In this document: in pieces, positions 7,756 through 14,268 of the stretch
Layout of the letters: each line of letters begins with the position of its first letter
How positions within the stretch are numbered: the stretch's first letter is position 1
From: Candidatus Peregrinibacteria bacterium CG10_big_fil_rev_8_21_14_0_10_49_16
Lineage (GTDB): Bacteria; Patescibacteriota; Gracilibacteria; Peribacterales; Peribacteraceae
Assembly (NCBI GenBank): GCA_002772605.1
Contig: PFDS01000040.1
Location: 733-64,732 of the forward strand
Direction: 5' to 3'
DNA length: 64,000 nucleotides
The notes under the pieces: model-generated
Told to the model about the DNA's origin: nothing
The model's input: the letters and a program-made list of their open reading frames with translations, nothing else
The model's database searches: none
Program-made: the position numbers and the translations under genes

Positions 7756-8796
7756 TCACACTATTCTCATCTGCGTTTCCTGCACAATCTCCACTCCAAC
7801 TTTTTTGTACGCTTTTTGTGTGGCGATACGTCCTTTTGGCGTACGTTGAATGAATCCTTGTTGAATGAGGTACGGTTCGTAGACATCCTCAATCGTCCCC
7901 TGTTCTTCTGCAAGAATAGCAGAAAGCGTGGAGAGACCAACTGGGTTTCCGTTGAAATCTTTCACAAGTACATGAAGTAACGCGCGATCCATCGCATCGA
8001 GTCCATCGTGATCAATCTCCAGTGATTCCAATGCATGCTCTGCGCACGGTTGGTCCACTGCATCCTGTTTGCGCACAAGTGCAAAATCACGCACGGCACG
8101 TACAAGACGGTTGGCAATACGGGGCGTGGCACGACTTGCTTGTCCCAATAGTTTCGTTGCACCGTCATCAATAGTCACTCCAAGGATCTTCGCTGAGCGC
8201 GCTATAATCTGCTGCATTTCCTCAAGTTCATAGAACAGCAACTTGAAGTGATGCAAAAAACGATCACGAAGCGGTGCCGTCATGCTGCCCGCTTTCGTCG
8301 TCGCTCCAACCAACGTAAAGGGTTGCAATTTCAACCGTACTGGACGAGCACTTGGGCCTTTTCCAATCATAATATCCAAAACAGAATCCTCCATTGCTCC
8401 GTAGAGCACCTCTTCCAGGTGCGGACGCAAACGATGGATTTCATCTACAAAGAGAACATCTCCCTTTTGTAAACTGGTGAGTAATGATGCAAGATCACCG
8501 GGTTTTTCAATAGCTGGACCACTGGTAATACGAATTTGTGCAGACATTTCCTGTGCAATAATGTAGGCAAGCGTCGTTTTACCGAGTCCTGGGGGACCGT
8601 GGAGAAGCGTATGGCCCAAAGGCTCCTCCCGTGCACGAGCTGCCCCAGCATGTATACGCAAATGACGCTTGAGCTTTGACTGTCCGATGTACTCATCAAG
8701 ACGCCTTGGCCGCAAACTTACTTCAAGCACATCTGGGTCGTGTACCGATTGCTGGTGAGTCACTGCCGACTGTCGTTGTCCCTGTTGAATTACCAC
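7756..8796 (-). CDS. ruvB: Holliday junction branch migration ATPase RuvB
   Basis: A 346-residue AAA+ motor that drives branch migration with RuvA. Visible are SLRPRRLDEYIGQ, Walker A GPPGLGKT (67-74), Walker B LFVDEIHRL (about 114-122), the sensor region TLVGATTKAG and the arginine-finger region TAPLRDRF. The C-terminal winged helix contains EDVYEPYLIQQGFI and RTPKGR. Length is normal for the family. The GTG at 8796 is used; TAGTAT lies exactly 6 nt upstream. The gene converges on the IDO gene and no ruvA or ruvC is adjacent. Confidence 0.97.
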   Translation of the reverse strand: MVIQQGQRQSAVTHQQSVHDPDVLEVSLRPRRLDEYIGQSKLKRHLRIHAGAARAREEPLGHTLLHGPPGLGKTTLAYIIAQEMSAQIRITSGPAIEKPGDLASLLTSLQKGDVLFVDEIHRLRPHLEEVLYGAMEDSVLDIMIGKGPSARPVRLKLQPFTLVGATTKAGSMTAPLRDRFLHHFKLLFYELEEMQQIIARSAKILGVTIDDGATKLLGQASRATPRIANRLVRAVRDFALVRKQDAVDQPCAEHALESLEIDHDGLDAMDRALLHVLVKDFNGNPVGLSTLSAILAEEQGTIEDVYEPYLIQQGFIQRTPKGRIATQKAYKKVGVEIVQETQMRIV

Positions 8797-8859
8797 AGAG
8801 AAATACTACCAAAAAACATCAGTGGACACGAGAAAAGTACGCTATACTCTCTTCACCAC

Positions 8860-9414
8860 ATGTCACGTATTGGTGCCACTCTTATCACCGGCGTGCTCCT
8901 GGTAAGTCTTTCGAGCTTAGGAGTCGTTGATCACCTTCTCCAAGGCCACATTCTCCTTTCACCTCAACAGGAAAGTACGGAAGAAAACATTCTCACTGCC
9001 ATGCAATATGCACTGACGGAAAACAATATTGCCTTTCGACGTACGGAAGAGGCACATATGTATACCAATCTTGTAACAGATACCCAGGTACATACATTAA
9101 CGCTGTTCCACGATCGAGATCGCATAGGTTCTATTGCTTTCGCCCAAAGTCCACACGCATTTGCGTACTTCTCCGCACTGAAAGAAGTACTTTCTCTCTC
9201 TTTTTCACCAGATGTAGAGGACTTAGAAGACCAAGAACTGCACACATCAACCCAAAACCCCATCCATATTTTGCAATTTTACGACCCCAACCTGAACACA
9301 GAACGCATGGTTTTTGGCGCTACCGGAAACATTCTCTTCGAAGTTCACATAGCAGAAATGTATCGAAAGACCATAGAAGAGCTCATAGAAACACTCTTTG
9401 AGATCCAACATTGA
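8860..9414 (+). CDS. Hypothetical secreted or membrane-anchored protein
   Basis: A 184-residue protein of unrecognised family. The N-terminus (about residues 4-22, IGATLITGVLLVSLSSLG) is a hydrophobic helix acting as an uncleaved anchor or signal peptide. The rest is soluble, mixed alpha/beta in appearance, with an acidic stretch (DVEDLEDQE). The ATG at 8860 is chosen because it directly precedes the hydrophobic segment; TATACT lies 11 nt upstream. It is divergent from ruvB and upstream of rplK, and nothing in its surroundings suggests a function. Confidence 0.6.
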   Translation: MSRIGATLITGVLLVSLSSLGVVDHLLQGHILLSPQQESTEENILTAMQYALTENNIAFRRTEEAHMYTNLVTDTQVHTLTLFHDRDRIGSIAFAQSPHAFAYFSALKEVLSLSFSPDVEDLEDQELHTSTQNPIHILQFYDPNLNTERMVFGATGNILFEVHIAEMYRKTIEELIETLFEIQH

Positions 9415-9459
9415 CATTTGAGCAGGATTTGTGAAAAATCCCCACTGAGGTATACAAAC

Positions 9460-9479
9460 CCTGCCTGTCGACAGGCAGG
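9460..9479. repeat. Perfect 20-bp palindrome of the CPR-type GCCTGTC family
   Basis: The arms CCTGCCTGTC and GACAGGCAGG form a perfect palindrome between the 8860-9414 gene and rplK. Relatives occur at 32303-32327 and 53469-53490. Such elements translate to CRQAG-like strings and are frequent between genes in CPR genomes. Confidence 0.8.
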
Positions 9480-9505
9480 CCTCGGCTACGTTGTACGATA
9501 TTATT

Positions 9506-9928
9506 ATGGCAAAACAGGTGCAAAAAATCATCAAAGTGCAAGTACGTGGCGGACAAGCAAATCCGGCACCTCCGCTTGGACCTGCTCTAGGTCAAGCCGG
9601 CGTTGATATCGGAGGATTCTGTAACCAATTTAATGAAAAAACAAAAGACCGTCAGGGACAACTGATCCCTGTGGTCATTACAGTATACGACGATCGCAGT
9701 TGTACTTTTGTTCTCAAACAGCCACCCGCATCCGCACTGATTAAAGAAAAAGCAAAGATCCAGAAAGGCAGCGGCGAACCAAACAAGAACAAAGTGGGCA
9801 AGCTTACACGTGTACAACTACAAGAGATCGCAGAGATAAAAATGCCCGATCTCAATGCGGGAAACTTGGAAGCGGCAATGAAAATTATTGAAGGTGCTGC
9901 ACGAAGCATGGGTGTCACCATTGAATAA
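9506..9928 (+). CDS. rplK: 50S ribosomal protein L11
   Basis: A 140-residue ribosomal stalk-base protein that binds the GTPase-associated 23S rRNA region. The start [18 protein letters not shown], then [12 protein letters not shown] and the C-terminal rRNA-binding segment ([26 protein letters not shown]) are diagnostic, and length is normal. The ATG at 9506 has TACGAT exactly 6 nt upstream. Usually rplK is followed directly by rplA; here an unrelated membrane-protein gene lies between them. Confidence 0.98.
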   Translation: MAKQVQKIIKVQVRGGQANPAPPLGPALGQAGVDIGGFCNQFNEKTKDRQGQLIPVVITVYDDRSCTFVLKQPPASALIKEKAKIQKGSGEPNKNKVGKLTRVQLQEIAEIKMPDLNAGNLEAAMKIIEGAARSMGVTIE

Positions 9929-10009
9929 ACACCAAAAAACGCAACGCAATTCTCATGCAAAATCGCGGAAAACTTATTACGCTAAGCAACGTTATTTCCT
10001 CCTTCACGT

Positions 10010-10654
10010 ATGATTGAACAGTTTCTCAATGTAGTGTGGGGTCCAACTGGGATCTTCGCCCTCGTCATAACCCTCCTGGTTCTCTTTGCACTCTTCGCAC
10101 TGATTCTCCTTGCAAGTTTCGCAAAAGAATCCGCAAAGCCTCAGGATATCGGTGAAGCAATTTACTGTTATTTCGCACAGAGCATCGGCATCATCCTCAT
10201 GAGCATTGGAGGACTTCCCACAATATATTCTGTACTCACACGTGTACCGTTAAGCAGTCTGACGTATTCTGCACTCCTGTTTATGTTTGCCATCGGCGGT
10301 CTTGTATTCCTCTGGCACGATCACATCACACATCACCTTCCACAGGCTGCAAAATCTGTACCCCATACAGTCTATCTTTTTACGTGGAAATTTATTGGAT
10401 TTCTCTTATTCCTCCTGACAGCAATATCATTCATACTGAATATCCTTCTTGATGGAAGCCTCTCAATGGGATCCTTTCTCGTTCATCTCATCGTTGCCAT
10501 CTATGGACTTCTTCTCTGGTGGAGTGCACGTGAGTTCTCACCTGCAACTCCTCCCTTTTTCCAGCATCATACATCCATGCGCTTAGCAACCCTCACACCC
10601 TCAAAACCCGAAAAAATGACAAAATCAAAGCGATCTTCCAGAAGAAGAAAGTAA
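10010..10654 (+). CDS. Hypothetical multi-pass membrane protein
   Basis: A 214-residue protein with about five hydrophobic helices (roughly residues 13-38, 58-75, 84-105, 125-147 and 152-168) and a strongly basic C-terminal tail (KSKRSSRRRK), which probably lies in the cytoplasm. A central HDHITHH cluster could bind metal. I recognise no family. It is inserted between rplK and rplA in the same orientation, so it may be cotranscribed with ribosomal genes. The ATG at 10010 has no clear Shine-Dalgarno or -10-like element nearby. Confidence 0.55.
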   Translation: MIEQFLNVVWGPTGIFALVITLLVLFALFALILLASFAKESAKPQDIGEAIYCYFAQSIGIILMSIGGLPTIYSVLTRVPLSSLTYSALLFMFAIGGLVFLWHDHITHHLPQAAKSVPHTVYLFTWKFIGFLLFLLTAISFILNILLDGSLSMGSFLVHLIVAIYGLLLWWSAREFSPATPPFFQHHTSMRLATLTPSKPEKMTKSKRSSRRRK

Positions 10655-10697
10655 ACTTGCACTACAGTCTGAAAAACGTAAAAATACTATCCTTAGT

Positions 10698-10732
10698 TGT
10701 GGGAGTCCCATATTCGGGACGCCTGTACCACA
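10698..10732 (+). promoter_or_regulatory. Probable L1-binding autoregulatory mRNA site upstream of rplA
   Basis: A stem TGTGG (10698-10702) / CCACA (10728-10732) and an inner stem GTCCC (10705-10709) / GGGAC (10716-10720) enclose an asymmetric internal loop. The strand pattern GTGGGAG ... GGACGCC copies the core of the L1 site in 23S rRNA helices 76-78. It ends 13 nt before the rplA ATG. L1 is known to repress its own mRNA through such mimicry, so this is probably a feedback operator. Confidence 0.7.
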
Positions 10733-10745
10733 TTCCCCTGTTTGT

Positions 10746-11420
10746 ATGACCGGAAAAGCCTATCGTGCAAAACGCGCACTCGTCGAGAAGCCTGCTTACC
10801 CTACTGCCGAAGCAATGGACCTTCTCACAAAAGTGAGTGTAACGAAATTCGATGCAACCGCTGAGGCGCATATCCGCATTCAGGCGGACACAACACAAGC
10901 TGACCAACTGGTACGTACAATCGTCAATCTTCCCCATGGAACAGGAAAGAAAATACGCATTGCTGCATTTGTTCCTGATGATCGTGTGAAAGAAGCAAAA
11001 TCTGCTGGCGCTGATCTTGTTGGAAACGATGACCTTATTGCAGATATTGAAAAGGGAAACATTGATTTTGACGTAGCCGTAGCTGTCCCTTTGCTCATGA
11101 AAAGCCTGGGAAAAATTGCAAAGACACTTGGACAAAAAGGGTTGATGCCGAATCCAAAAGCGGGGACGGTTACTGAGCATATTGCGAAAGCTATTGAAGA
11201 TCTGAAGAAAGGGCGCATTGAATGCAAAATGGACAAGGCAGGAATCATCCACGTTCCCTTCGGGAAAATCTCCTTCGGGAAAGAGAAATTGCAAGAAAAC
11301 TTCGAGACCCTCATGAATGCGATTACTGAAGCCCGACCATCAGGAATAAAAGGTGGAACTTACATCATTTCTGTAACTGTCTGCCCAACAATGGGTCCAG
11401 GCATAAAGGTGGAACTCTAG
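10746..11420 (+). CDS. rplA: 50S ribosomal protein L1
   Basis: A 224-residue ribosomal protein of the L1 stalk involved in E-site tRNA release, which also represses translation of its own mRNA in many bacteria. Diagnostic segments are TVNLPHGTGKK (read here as IVNLPHGTGKKIRIAAF), GLMPNPKAGTVT, GRIECKMDKAGIIHVPFGK and the C-terminal GGTYIISVTVCPTMGPGIKV. The ATG at 10746 follows a 23S-like hairpin and lacks a Shine-Dalgarno sequence. The gene converges on dusB with only 3 nt between the stops. Confidence 0.98.
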   Translation: MTGKAYRAKRALVEKPAYPTAEAMDLLTKVSVTKFDATAEAHIRIQADTTQADQLVRTIVNLPHGTGKKIRIAAFVPDDRVKEAKSAGADLVGNDDLIADIEKGNIDFDVAVAVPLLMKSLGKIAKTLGQKGLMPNPKAGTVTEHIAKAIEDLKKGRIECKMDKAGIIHVPFGKISFGKEKLQENFETLMNAITEARPSGIKGGTYIISVTVCPTMGPGIKVEL

Positions 11421-11423
11421 CAT

Positions 11424-12389
11424 TTACACCTGCAGTAATTGGCGCACCTCCTCCAGCCGCTCTACACGCACGAGCTTTGCGCGGAGTTCCGCGGCGCCTG
11501 GAAATCCTTTCACGTAACTGCTTAAGTGCTTACGCATTTCCCGCATGCCACGCTCTTCGCCCTTGTTTCGCACGGCAAGTTCACAGTGTTGGAGAATACA
11601 TGGAACCTTCTCTTCGAATGCAGAACTCAATCCTAATTCTAATCCTGGCTCTAGTCCTTTCTTCAATGCCTCATAAATCTCCCGCATGACCCACGGATTG
11701 CCAAATGTTCCCCGTCCAACCATCACACCATCAAGGTTACCAATTTTCTCAACGGCATCCTGTGCGGTTTTAATATCGCCATTCCCAATAACAGGAACGT
11801 TCACCTCTTTTTTAAGTTCGTACATCGGACCCCAATCTGCATTACCGGAAAACTGCTGTTGGTATGTGCGTCCGTGAATGGCCAGCGCATCTGCACCAGC
11901 CTCGACAAGTTTCTGACAAAATGGAATAAGTGTTTCGTCAGTATTCCATCCTAGTCGCGTTTTGACGCTGACGGGAATGGATACTGCTTTCTTTGCTGCA
12001 TACACCAATTCCTGTGCGATTTCCGGTTTCTGAATTAACGCTGAACCATGACAAGAGGACACTACTTTTGCGGCAGGACATCCCATATTAATATCGATGC
12101 CATCCGCACCAAGCTCTTCAATCACTTTTGCAGCAGACAAAAAGTGGTTCGGATCCTTCCCAAAGACCTGTACAATGAATGGACGTTCTTTGTCCGAATC
12201 AAAATGCAACATCTGCATCGTGCGTTTTGCGCCGTAGTGTATTGCATCCGTACTGAGAAATTCCGTGTAGACAATCGTTTGGGGCGCAATGCCCTTAATA
12301 AACTGACGATAGGCAGCATCGGTCACACCTGCCATAGGAGCAAGTGCAACGAAAGGCCGAGGAAAGGTATTCCACGAAAAACGAGTCAT
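11424..12389 (-). CDS. dusB: tRNA-dihydrouridine synthase (DusB-like)
   Basis: A 321-residue FMN-dependent TIM-barrel enzyme that reduces specific uridines in tRNA D-loops using NADPH. The signatures are ALAPMAGVTDAAYR near the N-terminus, GADGIDINMGCPAAKV with the catalytic Cys, SVKTRLGW, LAIHGRT and GNGDI...GVMVGRGTFGNPW. The ATG at 12389 is used in preference to an upstream TTG at 12401. The closest subtype is not decidable by eye, so the symbol is tentative. The pilin gene at 12461 starts divergently, leaving a short shared promoter region. Confidence 0.92.
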   Translation of the reverse strand: MTRFSWNTFPRPFVALAPMAGVTDAAYRQFIKGIAPQTIVYTEFLSTDAIHYGAKRTMQMLHFDSDKERPFIVQVFGKDPNHFLSAAKVIEELGADGIDINMGCPAAKVVSSCHGSALIQKPEIAQELVYAAKKAVSIPVSVKTRLGWNTDETLIPFCQKLVEAGADALAIHGRTYQQQFSGNADWGPMYELKKEVNVPVIGNGDIKTAQDAVEKIGNLDGVMVGRGTFGNPWVMREIYEALKKGLEPGLELGLSSAFEEKVPCILQHCELAVRNKGEERGMREMRKHLSSYVKGFPGAAELRAKLVRVERLEEVRQLLQV

Positions 12390-12460
12390 AACACCAAACA
12401 ATGGACATTCTCCGTATTTTTAGGGAAAAAAGCAACGGAAACCTATCGAAAAAAAGCAGT

Positions 12461-12868
12461 ATGTACAGCAAAATACTGACCATGCGCTTTGTAGCTCTTA
12501 CCGGAACACTGATGTTCTTTCTCTATTTGCCAATGGAGCAAGTTATTGCTGCACCATCAGATACGCTCATACCAAGAGGATCTGTAAGTGGTTGTGACTT
12601 TTTCGCAGGATTTAAAACAGCAATCGATAGCGGTCAGGGCTTTAAATGTATATTGGTATTTCTGGGAAATTTCGCAAAATTCATTCTCGGATTCACAGGA
12701 ACTATCTGCCTTATACTCGTGATGATCGGAGGGTATCAAATTGCCATTGGATCAGTGGTTGGCGATAAAGAGCAGGGAAAGAATCGCGTCATTTGGGCTC
12801 TTGTCGGACTTGTGGTCTGTATTCTTGCCTATGCTATTGTAAACTTCGTTGTCGATATTCTCTTGTAA
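12461..12868 (+). CDS. VirB2/TrbC-like pilin subunit
   Basis: A 135-residue protein with a signal peptide ending near VIAAPSD, a short Cys-containing mature N-terminus, and two long hydrophobic helices separated by a charged turn (GDKEQGKNR). It shares this layout with the pilins at 194-1281. ATG 12461 is listed; ATG 12482 (MRFVALTG) is an equally good signal-peptide start. It probably forms a four-nt-spaced operon with the AI-2E-type permease that follows. It is presumably a structural subunit of the type IV secretion-like pilus, and the assignment is by architecture. Confidence 0.65.
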   Translation: MYSKILTMRFVALTGTLMFFLYLPMEQVIAAPSDTLIPRGSVSGCDFFAGFKTAIDSGQGFKCILVFLGNFAKFILGFTGTICLILVMIGGYQIAIGSVVGDKEQGKNRVIWALVGLVVCILAYAIVNFVVDILL

Positions 12869-12871
12869 CCT

Positions 12872-14122
12872 ATGTCTCGCAAAAAAAAGACGTTCACCTC
12901 CATTCGAGTCATCGGCAAAAAGGCCCATGATCTTCTCCTGAAGGCAAAGACTGCAAAAACGAGTGCGGGAGAGCAAACTCCTATTCTTCCACCCGGAGGA
13001 GAAGAGTTCCCAGAAATGGTGATGCATATATCAATGCGAAGCATTGTGCGTGCAACATGCATTATTCTAGCCTTTATTGTAGGAACATGGTTGCTTTTTG
13101 AAGTTCATGACAAAATTCTCCTTCTCCTTCTCGCTTTCTTCGTCGCAGCTATTATTGATCCTGGCGTACGGTACTTGGAAAACAAAGGAGTGCCACGTGG
13201 GTTAGCCGTATTACTACAGTACCTCCTCGCAGTACTCCTCTTTGTGTTTCTGCTACTGTCCCTTATTCCAATTATCGCAGCACAGTTGCAACAGCTTGCT
13301 CTATTTATCACGGTAGAGGTTGATGATTTTATCACCAACCCCGAAATTGCTCTCCCCTTCCTGTCAGAAGCAGTGAACATTCGACTGACAAACTTGATGC
13401 AAGGAATGGTGCAAAATGTTTCTGTCTACGAAATTGCTGATACATTACAAACACTAGGACAAAATCTTTCCATCACCGCACAAGGGTCCGTACTCTTTGC
13501 GACACGACTGGCAGGTTCAGTCTTAAGCTTTTTTGTTAAAACAGTCATCGTGCTCGTACTGGCATTCTTCATTCAAAGTGAAAAGGAGCGTATTCGCATG
13601 TGGCTTCGCAGCTTCTTTCCCCATAGTTACCGCCAGTACATTGATGGAAAAACTGAAGCTATTCATATCAAAATTGGCCAATGGGCGCGTGGGCAGTTGC
13701 TCTTGGGCCTCTCTATAGGACTACTGGTATTTCTTGCACTCACTATTCTGCGTATGCCATATGCAGTAACACTTGCTGTTCTTGCAGGATTCACGGAGTT
13801 TATTCCCTATGTAGGACCATTCATTGCTGCCGTGCCCGCAGTTCTCATTGGTTTAACGCAGGAAGGAATTCTCTGGGCAGCAATCATTGCAGGTGTGTAC
13901 TATGTCATTCAATGGTGTGAGAATAATCTTCTGGTTCCTCTCATCATGAAGCGCGCAGTCGGACTCTCTCCAATCGCTATCATTTTTGCCATGTTAATCG
14001 GTGTAAGTTTCTCACAGTTCATTCACCCCGTCCTTGGACTTCTTCTCGCTGTTCCTACCACAACAATCATTGCCATTTTTCTGGAAGACTGGCGCATCTT
14101 TCGTGAAAGAATGTCAAAGTAA
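12872..14122 (+). CDS. AI-2E family transporter (PerM/YdiK type)
   Basis: A 416-residue inner-membrane protein. After a basic cytoplasmic N-terminus of about 50 residues there are paired helices, a soluble middle region (about 140-200), and a C-terminal helical bundle with ARGQLLLGLSIGLLVFLAL, FTEFIPYVGPFIAAVPAVLIG and a final HPVLGLLLAVP segment. These motifs are typical of the AI-2E/PerM family, which includes autoinducer exporters and Na+/H+ antiporters; the substrate cannot be read from sequence. It starts 3 nt after the pilin stop, so the two are probably coexpressed. It also precedes the clpC operator. Confidence 0.9.
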   Translation: MSRKKKTFTSIRVIGKKAHDLLLKAKTAKTSAGEQTPILPPGGEEFPEMVMHISMRSIVRATCIILAFIVGTWLLFEVHDKILLLLLAFFVAAIIDPGVRYLENKGVPRGLAVLLQYLLAVLLFVFLLLSLIPIIAAQLQQLALFITVEVDDFITNPEIALPFLSEAVNIRLTNLMQGMVQNVSVYEIADTLQTLGQNLSITAQGSVLFATRLAGSVLSFFVKTVIVLVLAFFIQSEKERIRMWLRSFFPHSYRQYIDGKTEAIHIKIGQWARGQLLLGLSIGLLVFLALTILRMPYAVTLAVLAGFTEFIPYVGPFIAAVPAVLIGLTQEGILWAAIIAGVYYVIQWCENNLLVPLIMKRAVGLSPIAIIFAMLIGVSFSQFIHPVLGLLLAVPTTTIIAIFLEDWRIFRERMSK

Positions 14123-14214
14123 TTTGACAACAGTCAACAGCTTGCCAATTTGTAAAAAAGCAAGGGTAAAGTCTCCAACAATGAACGAAAGTATGCTAGA
14201 ATAGCATGAAGCCT

Positions 14215-14249
14215 TTGACAGGCTAGCACTCTACATGCTAGAGTGCTAA
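14215..14249 (+). promoter_or_regulatory. clpC promoter with CIRCE operator (HrcA site)
   Basis: CTAGCACTC (14223-14231), a 9-nt spacer and GAGTGCTAA (14241-14249) match the CIRCE consensus TTAGCACTC-N9-GAGTGCTAA with one mismatch. TTGACA (14215-14220) lies just upstream, and TAGAGT (14239-14244) can serve as the -10 with 18-nt spacing. HrcA binding would therefore cover the promoter. HrcA itself is encoded at 62302-63012. Confidence 0.9.
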
Positions 14250-14268
14250 CTCTCCCCTCTCATCACAT

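Noticed and set aside
14124..14137. TTGACAACAGTCAA inverted repeat just after the AI-2E-type gene as a second clpC promoter
   Set aside because: No convincing -10 lies at a suitable distance, and the CIRCE-associated promoter further downstream explains clpC expression better.
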